From: Isoetes taiwanensis
Lineage: Eukaryota; Streptophyta; Lycopodiopsida; Isoetales; Isoetaceae
Length of the DNA stretch: 64,000 bases
Direction: 5' to 3'
Assembly: GCA_021234155.1 (NCBI GenBank)
Contig: JAJEKV010000075.1
Coordinates: 4,290,230 to 4,354,229 of the forward strand
Position numbers and translations under genes: made by a program. The first letter of the stretch is position 1; the number at the start of each line of letters is the position of its first letter. The notes under the pieces are model-generated. The model made no database searches, was not told where the DNA came from, and was given only the letters and a program-made list of their open reading frames with translations. Shown here piece after piece: positions 1-11,401 of the stretch.

Positions 1-1012
1 TACATTCCCTTTCTAGAGCTTTTCTCAATTCGCGAGTCGAGAAAAGCACTGCTTGTCCCAAGGATGAGACTATTTATATGCTTGTTTGTGTGATTGGATG
101 CAGCCATATTCTGTAATGAAAATGGTTGTACATTGACTTTCAAGGGCCTTTGCTAGGCACTGCTTGTCCCGTTGATGAGACCATTTATATGCTTCTTTGT
201 GTGATTGGATGCAGCTATATGGAATGAATGCTCTCCAATCTAATTTGAATTCTCCATTCTTTTCTTCGTTACGACTCTTACCGCTCCAGGCGGCACAGAT
301 CCCGCTCCAGGCGGAAGAGATCCCGCTCAGGCTACACTCTTACCAGGGCTTTGGGATAAGCTTGCTCGTGATTGTAGATGCTATGGGACCTCAAGGGATG
401 AAGAAGAGAGGAAGAACATTTCGCAAGTCCAGAAAGCTCAAAGGATCTTGCAAGCATTGCATGACATCCACGGAGGTTGGGGAACGAGCATATTCGACCC
501 GGCGATTGATGAAAAGATGCGAGAGGAGGGTGGAGAAATCGGGTGGACAGGTCGGCGGGTGGCTCACGAGGCACCTCCTCTTGAGGCATTCCACTTTCTT
601 CAGGTTGCCCCCAAAGCTTACAGACGGCAAGAAGAAGCCCGCACGTTCTTCCTGTAAGGTGGATCACCTACCATGATGATGTAACTGTAGTGACAGCAAG
701 ACCGCCATGGTCTCTGCTTCCAATGTAAAATACATTGTAACTATTCAATTTATTAATAAAAATTCTTTTCAACTACAACTTTGGTTTCAATGTGTAATGA
801 AATTCCTTTGTTTGAGTTGTATTCTTCTTGTTCTCGACCTGCGATCCGAGAAAACAGGAGGAAAGATTGGACCCACCCTAGCAGAGAAATATTCAAATTC
901 TGGACAGTTATGGAGTCCGAGTAATTTTCCCTCGTCTTTTTTGTGTAAAATAACAGGGTTCCAAAAAAAAGTGGGAATGGAATGAGACCCACTTTAATTA
1001 AATGCGACTTTT
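1..1012. repeat. Dispersed repeat, copy A (partial)
   Basis: This stretch is a diverged copy of the sequence at about 47960-49115. Shared landmarks in the same order are a TCGA-rich palindrome (18-47), a twice-repeated block containing TGTGTGATTGGATGCAGC (about 46-120 and 158-215), a block ending in ACCGCCATGGTCTCTGC, the AT-rich stretch AATTTATTAATAAAAATTC, and a final block with GGGAATGGAATGAG and CCCACTTTAATTAAAT. The short open frames here do not match between copies in a way that suggests constraint. It looks like the 3' flank or untranslated part of the gene family at 43.6-49.9 kb. It is cut by the window start, so its true length is unknown. Confidence 0.75.
18..47. repeat. TCGA-type palindrome
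   Basis: Imperfect inverted repeat with CTTTTCTC on one side, GAGAAAAG on the other and TTCGCGAGTCGA in the middle. It is the first of about 15 copies of this palindrome in the window; a weak copy lies at 830-852. Confidence 0.7.
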
Positions 1013-2870
1013 GCATGCTTGCTACAGATAAAATAACAATTTACAAAGGAAGTCGTTTAGTTTGTGCAAGATAACTTGTTTCTTTAGCAGCACATAAATC
1101 GTCTTCACTTCTTGAGTTCAAAATGTGCATCAGAACTAACTTGATTAGCATGAAATCGAGCTATATCAGGTTCAATAATTTTCAGCAACAAAGTGGAAAT
1201 AAGCAATCTATGCATTTTAATCACATTGCAAAACCTTGGTATTAACCTTAGCAAGCGGAGCAAATTGCAAGAAAAACGAAGTATCATTTCTAGGTATGAG
1301 TAACTGAAAATCTAACACCACCATTCTAAATGCCTAATAAACTTGACCTTGTGTCGTTACCACAGTATTTCTGTGCTTTTTGCTAGTTTATTATCACAAG
1401 AAATTTATCGCAGCAGCCCCAAACCTATGTAGTTGGACCTCCTATTAACATAGACCATTTAGTAATGCATTGCCTCCTTAGTACTAGAATTCTATCAGTT
1501 CAAATGTTATTTAACTATTTATAGTTGTTGTATATCAGATTTTACAAATATAGTAATAAAACAATTATTCAAAATAATGAGTATTTTTAATAAAACAATT
1601 ATTCAAAATAATGAGTATTCGGCATGATAAACTTCATAAATAGAATAGAATAGAATACATTTGCTAAAAATGATTCGATAGGCATTTAGCACTTTAGATT
1701 GCATATTTTTTAAAAGATCCTCAAAAATGCACGACGTCAAAATAAATTGCAGAAGTACTTTGTTTTATGTTCATTGGAATTATTATTTTAGTGCTTAGCA
1801 CTACAATTTTGGAAAAATGCGCAATTCCTCTGTAAAAATAAACTATTAGAATTTTCAAGCTATTGTTATCAAGCTACAAAAATAGTTTTTTTTTTCCTAG
1901 AGGCCAAATAGAAGATGCTTTGTGTCAAAGTTTGACCGTGCAAGTTCAACTTTTAAGGTTGTTTTGTCTCAGGATCAAACATTGTTCTTTGCAAAATATA
2001 GAGCTTTTAATGGCAAACTTTGTATAGCAGCAAGAAGTCGAGCCTGGACAACACAAGAAATAAAAAATTATACATCTAAAGGTTCCTTTGTTGCAAGAGT
2101 AGATGCTTGATCCCTATACACAACAAATGCATCCAGTTGCAAAACAAAGACCATTTAATTGAAATGCATAAAAGAAACATGTTTCATGCTACTCAGTTTG
2201 TCTAAATCTCTTTAACATGGTTTGAATTTGTATAGCAACAATAAGATTGTCAATTAAACAAAAGTAAGCTTGTTGTATCAAAACATCCATGTTCCAACAA
2301 ATGACCGTGAAGAAAAATTTGAAGCCTCAGCAAAAATGTCATGCAAACTATTCATCGTAATTATGGAAACTGGTGAAATGAAACTATAGGGGCATGTGAC
2401 TAGGTTTTTAGAAGTTGTTCCATCCCAAGGTGGCAATGTCGTGGTGGCAAATAATTCATAGATGTTCCATAAGATTGATCATTGAGTTGTAGACTTCTGA
2501 TCCATTCTAACAGATAAGATATATGGCATTTTGTTGGAACTACTGCACCAATCAGGATCCAATTTCCTTGTTTCTCAACTAAAGTTGTTTGCCCTAGTGA
2601 TGAGAATGAGAACATGAATATCAAACTACAATTTGGCTAACATGATCAAGATATGAGACAAACAATCTCAAAGTTACACGACACCATATTTATTGGCAGA
2701 TTAGCACAATGGTGCTTATTGTACCTGTGACATGCTATATATGCAAAGGCATGAGGGCAAAGCAGAACTGGACACTATTTGAAATATAATTGTTTCTCGC
2801 ATGATTCTTAAATTGGTGATTTAAACTTGTTGAAACGATTGATTACTTCAATTTGTGCTATGAATTTTTT
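1013..2870. other. No gene seen; one 34-bp tandem repeat
   Basis: AT-rich sequence without coding features I can support. A 34-bp unit containing AACAATTATTCAAAATAATG occurs twice in tandem at 1554-1587 and 1588-1621. The plus-strand frame at 1922-2110 has no recognisable motif or splice context. Confidence 0.6.
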
Positions 2871-3822
2871 GCAACATGCGATCAAGGACTTCCCTTAAAA
2901 AAACATTTATTGGATGAAATTTGAACCTCATAAGCAAACAATTCATTGTTTAGATGTGGGGTGTCATTAATATAAACAAAACTTTTGCTTGTGGAACGTT
3001 CTTGCAAAGGTACTGTTGCAGAAAGCTCTTTCACATTTTACAAAGAACTTATTTTCCACACCCCTCTTTATAAAGCAAACCAAACCTTTTGGTTTTCGTT
3101 TGAACACTAGTTGGTTTGGATAAAATTTTATTGTGGTATCAGAGCGTCAAAAATTTAGGATGCGAATCAGGAATCCAGGCCTGCGAATTAGGGTTTTCTG
3201 TTATTGTAGATCAGTGCAATTCTAGAGGTTTTTGGAATTTCTAGAATTGGTCATCCAAATTCTTGCAAGCCCACTTGCTAACCTTCTATGGTTTTGTTTC
3301 TTATTTTTCTTGATTGTGTTTTCTTTTCCATCTGATATATTTGACGCTGCTGTATGCTCGTCCGCACCAACATACTTGGCTCCACTCCAAGAGAAAATAT
3401 AGAAGTCAAGCAGCGATGTCTCTAGGGGATAACAGAAGAAATATGCAAAAGGTTGAGAGAAAGACGCCAAGCAGAAATGGACCATTCTAAAGAGAACAAG
3501 GCCAATCTGATAACTTGAGCAATGCCCATGCAGGGATTTTGCAGTATGCCAATATTTTGAACCTTACCAACATGAGGTTCGATGTGCAGCATCCCATTCT
3601 CACTGGCTGGTCATTGGTGATCAGCATCTTGCAGCATGCAGTCAAGACTTCCTTAGAAAGACATTTACTGGCTGAATTTTGAACCTCATAAGTGAACAAT
3701 TCATTCTTTAAATGTGGGGTATCATTAGCATAAACAAAACTTGTGTTAACGTTCTTGCAAAGAAACTGTTCTCTTTCACATTTTACAAAGAACTTATTTT
3801 TCACACCCATCTTTACAAAGCA
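2871..3822 (+). mobile_element. Possible miniature LTR element (TRIM-like)
   Basis: Two direct repeats of about 200 bp (2871-3076 and 3633-3822) share an ordered series of blocks, for example GAACCTCATAAG, CAATTCATT, AAATGTGGGGT and CACATTTTACAAAGAACTTA. Between them, at 3134-3145, is TGGTATCAGAGC, the usual primer binding site complementary to plant initiator-Met tRNA, just after a TTTTATTG end. The internal part is only about 500 bp with no capsid or polymerase coding. That arrangement fits a terminal-repeat retrotransposon in miniature. The outer ends and a target duplication were not resolved, so it could also be a deleted copia element. Confidence 0.4.
3134..3145 (+). promoter_or_regulatory. 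Primer binding site, initiator-Met tRNA type
   Basis: TGGTATCAGAGC matches the canonical plant retrotransposon primer binding site. It sits between two 200-bp direct repeats. Confidence 0.6.
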
Positions 3823-4316
3823 CTATTGCATTTCCTTTGAAGAAATGTAATACCAAGGGCCTCCATGAAATGAGAGAAACTGCTTACCCTACATTCTGCA
3901 TTAAGTCAGTCCTTGTTGTCATTATCTTTTTTGTGGATACGATCATCATGGATATTTGCACAACCATTGAAGATAAAGGTTTCCAGACATTCTCCAAAAA
4001 ATTACTACGAGACCAAGTTCAGGTACAGAGCACGTTCTTGTCCAATGAGGACATTGCATCTCGAGACAGAGGGATGTTAAGATAGACCTCAGCCACACTA
4101 ATTTCGGACAACCAAATTCTACATTACGTTAGTACCAGATTACATCTTCCAACTCATAATGAAAATATAATGTCCAGGTTAGGATGGAATCTCTGTGGAG
4201 CACATGTCACGGAATTATATTCTACTATACAGACCTAAGAGCAACCCTAAAATCTTACACCATGGGACATGAGATTTGTGAGGGGTCCAAAATGGCATCT
4301 TTTGCATTAAGTTCTT
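3823..4316. other. No gene seen (3' flank of TL17)
   Basis: No coding motif or repeat recognised. This is the downstream side of the minus-strand TL17 gene and probably includes its 3' untranslated region. Confidence 0.5.
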
Positions 4317-6052
4317 TTAATTTTTACAACCTAATTCAAGTCTATTTTCCTCAGAAAGTGTAGGATTTCTGCAAACCTTCTGGATATCCACATATCCCAA
4401 TAACGCATCTTCAAACGAGGCATCTTCCAAATTTGCTCCCACAAATGTTGATCCCGATAGTACAGTGTTTTTGAACTTGACCCCCTTGAGATCAGCATTA
4501 TCAAAATTGACACGATCAAGCACAGCATTAGTAAAGTCAGTTCCTGCACCATTCACAACAGTAAGATGTAAAATGAAATTAGAAGCATTAACTAGACAAG
4601 ATAAACAGAATTTATCTACTGGGATCAGCAATTTGATGAAGCACCTAAATTATGGTAAAAATCATTTGAATGAAATTTGATCAGTGGAGATTTTTCTTAT
4701 TCTCAGATTAAGATAAAGTTGTTAGCATTCTTCACTGGACCTGGTCTTATATCTATCAGCATCCAACGATGTATGTTATAATATGACACAATATATCAGA
4801 TGTAAGGGGTGCCCAGCATCAGACCATATAGAATGATATTTGATTTTCCTTGTTGCTTCCCTTCGTTCTGCCTTCAATCTCACAGATAAAGGCAATCCCC
4901 TCCACATTTAGAAACAAAACAGGGTTCAATCACCAGACCAATTTCCTGTCAATTATCAGCAATCTTAAGCTTGATTTCTTTATCCCCTATTTTGCCATTC
5001 TTCTCGAATTGGCAGCCATTGCTCTGAATCCTCCTTAACTGCCAATATATTCCCTCGGAGATAGACAATTGAATTGAACTACTCTCATGTGGCACATGTA
5101 AAGATGGCCAACAGTCCGTTTCAAACTTGCAGAGATAAGACCTTTGATGAAACTATATGAGTTGTAAAGTACTATATACTCAAAGTGTTCCTTTCCCAAA
5201 CAATGAAGGACAACCTTAAAATGTTCTGATTTAGAACCGTAGAAAGTGAATTATAAGATGCTTTCTAAGCCAATAGTCAGGCATTATAAGATGCACCAAA
5301 TTGTTCTAGAAACTAGTGAGTCAAAGAATATTATCCTAGTAACAAATCTTATTGGCAGGTAAGGTGATAATGGGAATCAACTTACCTTGAAAACTACCCC
5401 CGACAGCATACACTTTGGTCATAACCACTTCTGACATATTAGCTCTATCAAACTTTGCCCCAGACATTAGTGCCGAAGAGAGCGTCTTCCCTTTCAAGTC
5501 CGATTTGTTATCTGTGTAATCACAGAATCTAAGGTCTAAGACTTTATCAGAGACACCATTAGCTTGGCCAATGGTGTTCCCATCAAAAGCTTTCTCACAG
5601 CGATTTGGGTCTGTAGATATTGGTGGTAATTTCACCTAATCAAGCAGAATGTTTGCAGTTAATACATGCAAACTCTTGCATTACAAATAAAAAATTCCGG
5701 GATGAAGGGAAAACCTTACAGAGGATGCCGCAATAGCGGGGACTGCAGATGCAACTGTTAAGGCAGCAAAAATTCCACAAGCAACGGTCTGAATTTGAAC
5801 GTATGTAGTGTTACTGGAGCTCTCCCTCTCCCTATTAGCTTGTGGGTGAATCAAGGCACCATCAAGAAACATGAGAAACGTATACAAAGTAACCAAATTA
5901 CGTTAACAAATACACAATCATAAACATGGAATGCTTGAGAATAAGAATTAGGGCATAGCAATTGAAACCTTACATACAGAGCACCGGCATAGAATAGACC
6001 GCTGAGGTTGTGGATGCAGCATTGCGCGGCCGACGAGCAAATTCAACGCCAT
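4317..6052 (-). CDS. TL17: TL17-type thylakoid lumen pentapeptide-repeat protein (4 exons)
   Basis: Exons on the complement are 5974-6052, 5720-5838, 5386-5635 and 4317-4543. All introns are GT-AG and the joined length is exactly 675 nt (224 aa plus stop), which strongly supports the model. The start is MALNLLVGRAML, an Arg/Ser-containing chloroplast transit peptide. A hydrophobic segment of exon 2 ends in VPAIAA, a thylakoid transfer domain with an AxA-type cleavage site. The mature part starts near RCEKAFDGNTIGQANG, followed by pentapeptide repeats of A(D/N)LXX type (NADLKGVKF, GANLEDASF) and a Cys-containing tail. Wording and order match the Arabidopsis 17.4-kDa thylakoid lumen protein (At5g53490), whose function is unclear. 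It is expected in the lumen after two-step import. The gene looks intact and stands alone among transposon debris. Confidence 0.9.
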
Positions 6053-6360
6053 AGCTGAGGTTTCTCCTCCGTTGGTGGATGGATATGTGATAGACAACCA
6101 GATGACGTGGATAAAAAATGTGCCATGCTCTCCAGGTAGTCACCAGTTTTTTTGGGTAGATGGTTGGCTGCGATGGCATGGGCTTAGGTGTGACAGATGG
6201 AGGGTTCAGATGAATCTATCTAAGATATGAAAGGTGGAGATGGCGTGGTAAGCCAAACGAGGTAAAATGATCGGTCCAGGGTGGCATACAAATTAATTGG
6301 CCATGATGTCAGGTGTTGTTGCTGCCATGGCTGTTGTTAAATCATTTGCAAAGGAATGGG
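6053..6360 (-). promoter_or_regulatory. Upstream region of TL17
   Basis: Intergenic side 5' of TL17. It includes GGATATGTGATAG and CCACGTCATCTGG on the minus strand; the latter has an ACGT core, common in light-responsive plant promoters. No clear TATA box was located, so this is assigned by position only. Confidence 0.3.
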
Positions 6361-7860
6361 ATCATAGAAAAGTACTTGAGGCTAGAGGATAGTTGATAGC
6401 TTTATGGAGTTACAAATATGCAGAGCTCAGTCAGGCCCCTTCTTCTAGAGTTAGAAAGAAACAGATCTTGACAGAAATTAAGGGTACTGAGGTTGGAGTT
6501 AGAGAGAAACAGATCTTGACAGAAATTAAGGGTACTGAGGTTGAGCGGGTGAATGCAGTTAGCTTGAAGGCTGGTTTACAATGATTCAAGTTTGCTGATA
6601 GGTGTTCGCAAATCCTTTTTAGGGTTGTTAAAAGGAGATGGATGGCAACTTTTGTTGATTCTCTTCTCTTACTAGATGGCTCAGGGGTCTTTGACCCAAT
6701 GCAGCTAAAGCATCGCCTTCACAATCTTTTTGCCTCATTCTTTGCTAGACAGCGCTTACCTTTTCAAAAGGATATGCAATTTGTTGTGCTGATTAAAGTG
6801 TGTTCTATTGTTTCATCAGAGCAGCGTTCACTTTTGGATACAAATATCACTAAGGATGACCTGGGTTCTGCGGCTAAACTCTTGGAAATGTTTAAATCTT
6901 AGAAATTTTTCAAGACTATTGAGAGTGGATTGGAGATGATGTATATAATGCATTGAAGTTTGGACAAAATTCTTGATACATGTTTCATTTCCCTTATTCC
7001 CAAGTGTAAAGAACCCAAGACCATTTCGGAAGAACTCAATGATGCTCTCTACGGTGTTTTAAGATTTTTGTAAAAGCTTTGGCAGAGAAGCTTCGTATTG
7101 TTCTTGTTGCGTCGACATCTTCCACCCAATCAGGATTCTTGCATGGAAGGTGTATTTTTGACAATGTTGCCGCGGCATATGAAGGCATGTATTGGGCAAG
7201 GCTATGGGCACATTGCATTGTATATCTCAAATTTGACCTTGCCAAGGCTTATGACAGCGTGGATTGGGATTTTTTAAAGTGTCTATTGGCCTTAGGGTTT
7301 GGTATCCCATTCACAAGGGATGTGATGAAGCTTCATATTTCTGCAAGATTTATAATACTTTTCCAGGCAGAGCCATCTGCTGTGTGTCAAGGTTGCCCCT
7401 TGGCTCCATTGCTTTTTATGATAGTGGCAAGGGTGCTCTCAGTTGTTCTCTAGTCTTTGCCGAGGAAGACATCATTAGGGATCTACCTATGAAGAATGTC
7501 TCTCAAGAAATATGTAATCAATATGCAGATGATACCTTTTTATTCTTGATAGCAGATGATGATAATCTCCAAAATGCAAAGCTACTTCTTGATATATTTT
7601 CCTTACCATATGGAATTTTGATAGGTTGCCAATTCTGCTCTGTAAATTCTCAATAACGAAGCCCCACCATGTGTTCTTGCTTATCCCTAGAAGGTATTGC
7701 CTCATGGGAAGGAAATCAAGTTTCTTGGTATTCCTGTAGGTATTTCTCAACTACTGATGCTCGGGGTGTCATAATAGAGGGGTTGTGGAGGCACCCATTT
7801 TGGTGGGACACTGCTAAGCTCTCTCAACCACTCAGCCCCCACCCTGAACTGTGGATGTAA
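6360..7860 (+). pseudogene. LINE reverse transcriptase remnant, copy 1
   Basis: Decayed non-LTR retrotransposon. The order is a coiled linker between endonuclease and RT (about 6393-6590, RKKQILTEIKG), the pre-RT segment CSQILFRVVKRRWMATFVDS, then RT pieces SGFLHGRCIFDN, FDLAKAYDSVDWDFL (RT motif A, 7231-7275) and CQGCPLAPLLF (7387-7419), and the YADDTFLFLIADDDN motif C near 7521. Frameshifts separate the pieces. The 5' end with endonuclease and ORF1 is missing. The motifs are of plant L1 type. The segment from about 6845 onward is duplicated in tandem downstream. Confidence 0.8.
6450..6545. repeat. 48-bp tandem duplication
   Basis: Two near-identical 48-bp units (6450-6497, 6498-6545), each containing AACAGATCTTGACAGAAATT. 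The length keeps the frame of the LINE linker it lies in, adding 16 residues. Confidence 0.85.
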
Positions 7861-8197
7861 TACCAAGGTTCAAAAATCAAGTTGTTACATGGACGGCCCC
7901 GTCAGGTCAGTATTATTGTTTTTATCATACTTTTTGATCCGTAGCTCTGTTTCAGGTGAAATTTCTGCCAATGGAAATCTCTCTCAAAAATCTGTCCAAT
8001 TATATATAGTTTGCCTATGTTTGGACAAGATTGAAGGGTAAAAACGGCAAAATTACAGCCAGATTTAGGGTTTTATTGCTTTTCAATGACTTGGTATTAT
8101 ATTTTTTCTCGTAACTGTTCAACGGGAACTCTGTTTTAGGTAAAAGTTGCATCAAAAGAAAGCTTTGAAAGAGACCTCCATAAGGATGTAACACCAG
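7861..8197. repeat. Non-coding part of the duplicated LINE unit
   Basis: Sequence following the LINE remnant, starting TAATACCAAGGTTCAAAA and containing AGATTTAGGGTTTTATTGC. It recurs at about 9240-9520, showing that the duplicated unit includes this stretch. Confidence 0.7.
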
Positions 8198-9520
8198 GCT
8201 CTCAAGGATGACATGGGTTCTGCGGCTAATCTCTTGGAGAAATGAAAATGTCTAAATCTTAATGTGAAGGTTCAGAAGTTTGGACAAAATTCTTAATACA
8301 TGTTGCATTTCCCTTATTCCCAAGTGTAAAGAACCCAAGAACATTTATAAGAACTTAATCTTTGCTCTCTCACGGTGTTTTAAGATTTTTGTGAAAGCTT
8401 GACGAACAAGCTTAGGTGTTGTTTTGTTGCATCGACATCTTCCACCCAATTAGGATTCTTGCCAGGAAGGTGTATTTTTGACAATGTTGTCGCGGCATAT
8501 GAAGGCATGTATTGGGCAAGGCTAAGGGCACATCACATTGTATATCTCAAATTTGACCTTGCCAAGGCTTATGGCCAGTGATGGATTGGGATTTTTAGAA
8601 AGTGTCTATTGGCCTTAGGGTTTGGTATCCCATTTACAAGGGATGTGATGAAGCTTCATATACTTGCAAGATTTATAATACTTTTCTAGGGAGAGCCCTT
8701 GTTTGTGTTTCCTCTTAATAGAGGAGTTTGTCGGGGTTGCCCCTTGGCTCCATTGCTTTTTCGATAAGGGTGTTCTCGGATTGTTCTCTAGTGCTACCGA
8801 GGGATGGCGTCATTAGGGATCTACCTATGGAGAATGGCTCTCAAGGAATATGTAATCAATATCACGGATGATACCTTTTTATTCTTGATAGAAGATGATG
8901 ATAATCTCCAAAATGCAAAGCTACTTCTTGACATATTTTCTTAGCATATGGAATTTTGATAGGTTGCCAGAAGTGTTCTGCTCTGTAGATTCTCGATAAT
9001 GAAGTCCCACCATGTGTTCTTGCTTATCCCTAGAAGGTATTGCCTCATGGAAAGGAAATCAAGTTTCTTAGTATTCCTGTAGGTATTCATGTTTCAACTT
9101 CTGATGCTTGGGATGTCATAGTAGAGGGGTTGTGGAGGCACCTTTTCTGGTGGGACACTGCCAAGCTCTCTATGTCAACATTCAAGGGTAGTTGTTATAG
9201 AGGCTCAACCACTCAGCCCCTACCCTGAACTGTGGATGTAATACCAAGGTTCAAAAGTCAAGTTGTTAGCTCTGTTTTTAGGTGAAATTTCTGCCAATGG
9301 AAATCTCTTTCAAAAATTTGTCCAATGATATATAGCTTACCTATGTTTGGATAAGATTGGAGGGTGAAAACAGCAAAATTGCATCCAGATTTAGGGTTTT
9401 ATTGCTTTTCAATGACTTGATATTATATTGTTTCTCATAATTGTTCAACCGAAGCTCTGTTTTAGGAAAATTTGCATCAAAGGAAATCTTTGAAAGAGAT
9501 CTCTACAAGGATATAACACC
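8198..9520 (+). pseudogene. LINE reverse transcriptase remnant, copy 2 (tandem duplicate)
   Basis: Diverged tandem duplicate of about 6845-8193 (unit about 1.35 kb). It repeats SGFLPGRCIFDN-like coding, FDLAKAYGQ (motif A, with DSVDW broken by a frameshift), CRGCPLAPLLF (8729-8761) and a motif C region at 8860-8900 that reads ITDDTFLFLIEDDDN, so the YADD box is damaged. More frameshifts than copy 1. The non-coding tail after about 9240 matches 7861-8197. Confidence 0.75.
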
Positions 9521-9599
9521 AAGTTCAAAAATCAAGCTGTTAGAGTGGCACGGCCCGTCAGCAATCAATGCGATCCTCAATTATACCAAATACTGGTGA

Positions 9600-10487
9600 A
9601 TCTTCATGAAATTTGGGCCATTCAAAATTCAAGCTAGCAGGGGAAACTCACATAGGAGCACACTATAACAGATTGGAGCATAAAGACATAAATGTTTAAG
9701 ATGACAGTGTTGTATGGCGTAGAAGTTTGGAGGGGATCTTTATGCCCCAGAATTAGAGGGGACCAAAGTACCAAACATGTTATATGTAGATGATCTGATC
9801 GTGATCACAACGGACATGAATGAACGAGATTGCATGCTTGGCATATTGGAAGAATTTTGTACAAGAACAGGACTAAAGGAAATTTTGTACAAGGATTGTA
9901 CAGGGAGATCCTATATCTGTGGATAGAGGTAGATAACAAGATATTACAGGGGGAAAAGTCTCAATTCAGGGATAAGATGGTGAGAACATGGATTAAAATG
10001 CAATCGGACAAAAAACTATGATTATGCAGGGAGATCATGAACCTAGAAGAGAGCCTAGGACAGATGGTATATACAAACAACAACCAAATAAAAACGACAA
10101 GAATAATACTTTACAGATTTAGAGCAAGGAACCACAACTGCTGATAGAGATAAAGAGATGGGAAAGGCCAATGATATCGAGGGGAAACAAGCTTTGCAAC
10201 ATGGCAAAAATTGAGGATGAGAGGCATGTATATAACAGGTGTCCAACTTATACAAGGTAAGACTGAAATGGGGTCAGATGGATTGGGTAATAGCAGTGGA
10301 TAAAGGGACAAGAGACACCGGAAAAGCAATATGGACGGCGCCAGGATTAAGGGAAATCTTGGAGGAAGCAAATATAAGAAAATCAACTAAACAACTTGGA
10401 GGACCGCTGGCATCTTATATTGAACAATACAGCATAGCTCAGCAGCCCTCGGAGCGTGTACGCAGTAGAAGGAGTGGAATCCTGATT
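9600..10487 (+). pseudogene. LINE 3'-half debris
   Basis: Scattered fragments of another LINE: MTVLYGVEVW (9701-9732, typical of the region after RT), LYVDDLIVITTDMNERD (9783-9832, a motif C with Val replacing the usual Ala), EEFCTRTGL, and YRFRARNH...MRGMYI...CP-Y-type C-terminal sequence (10110-10260). The order of the fragments is not the normal one, so there has been rearrangement. The stretch ends abruptly where LTR-like sequence begins near 10490. Confidence 0.6.
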
Positions 10488-10489
10488 TA

Positions 10490-10922
10490 GCCCATCTGCA
10501 TAATATGCACAAGTGGGGTGGATGGAATGGTCAACCCTAGCCATTGTCTATAGCTAGTCCTGCCATTGTTATATCTCAATCTGTTCTATCTTGAGACCCC
10601 AGTCATCAGTCTACTTGTTCCATGAGTCCAGAACTGCTTGAAAGCTCATGTGATGATGATGTATTGATATCTATATATGATGGATCTATGGATGGATAGA
10701 TGGTACTACCCTTCGAGGTAGTTGATTGTGTTGTTATTCTTTGGTGCTTTGGTGTTCATGTTTATGCTTTATTGCTACAGGAGCCCAAGAGGCGGGAGTG
10801 CAAGACATCTACGTGTCTCCTCCCCATGGCCATCCCAAGAACGAGGGCCCGTGCAATGGATATGCTGGATTTTCCCACGAGATATATGACCGGGCATCGT
10901 ATATTTGGTGGGGAGCGTTACA
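10490..10922 (+). mobile_element. 3' part of a gypsy-type LTR
   Basis: Matches, in opposite orientation, the 32733-33210 part of the complete solo LTR at 32733-34300. Shared blocks include CCCATCTGCA, CCCTAGCCATTGTCT and the end GGGGAGCGTTACA. It ends in CA and is followed after one base by a tRNA primer binding site, so it is the right end of a 5' LTR. The first two thirds of the LTR are missing. Only about 25 bp of internal sequence remain before LINE sequence. Confidence 0.75.
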
Positions 10923-10923
10923 A

Positions 10924-10935
10924 TGGTATCAGAGC
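10924..10935 (+). promoter_or_regulatory. Primer binding site after the LTR
   Basis: TGGTATCAGAGC, complementary to plant initiator-Met tRNA, one base after the LTR terminus. Immediately after, TGTTAAA occurs three times in tandem (10941-10963). Confidence 0.8.
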
Positions 10936-11281
10936 AATGATGTTAAATGTTAAATGTTAAATGTATTGATCAAGCCATTTAGGCCTCCAGGCCTCTATGA
11001 TAAAAAGACACAGAATTTATTGTTCAAGACGCTCAATTCAGAGCACATTCTAACTCAAAATCTTTCATGAATTCAAATAGATTCATTATACCTTTCTTTC
11101 TTTCCAAATAGCCTTCACATACGAGCTTAAAAGATGTGCTGGTATATCAAAGAGATCTTTTAGAGAGGTTACCTAGATACCATCGACATCACGAATATGA
11201 GCATAAGAAGCACATCTCAAGAATGCATGCTCCTCTGTTTCAATTTCTAGCTCTAGACATCCAGGACACAACCTCTGACTA

Positions 11282-11401
11282 CGAGGAATACCAATCCACC
11301 TTCCAGTCTCTATATGGAGTGCATGCGATGACAATCGTAGTTGAGGAATACCAATCCACCTTCCAGTCTCTATATGGAGTGCATGCGATGACAATCGTAG
11401 T
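11282..11401. repeat. 60-bp in-frame tandem duplication
   Basis: Two almost identical 60-bp units (11282-11341 and 11342-11401), each containing CCAATCCACCTTCCAGTCTC. They duplicate 20 codons (SSHALHIETGRWIGIP region) just before the C-terminal zinc finger of the minus-strand LINE. Near identity shows a recent event. Confidence 0.95.

Noticed and set aside
197-676. Protein gene at the window start (159 codons)
   Set aside because: Not conserved as a frame in the repeat copy at 48.2-48.8 kb, and overlapping frames occur on both strands.
9776-9832. Ty1/copia reverse transcriptase because of LYVDDLIV
   Set aside because: The following text (ILEEFCTRTGL) and the preceding VLYGVEVW are LINE-like; the Val is taken as a mutated YADD.
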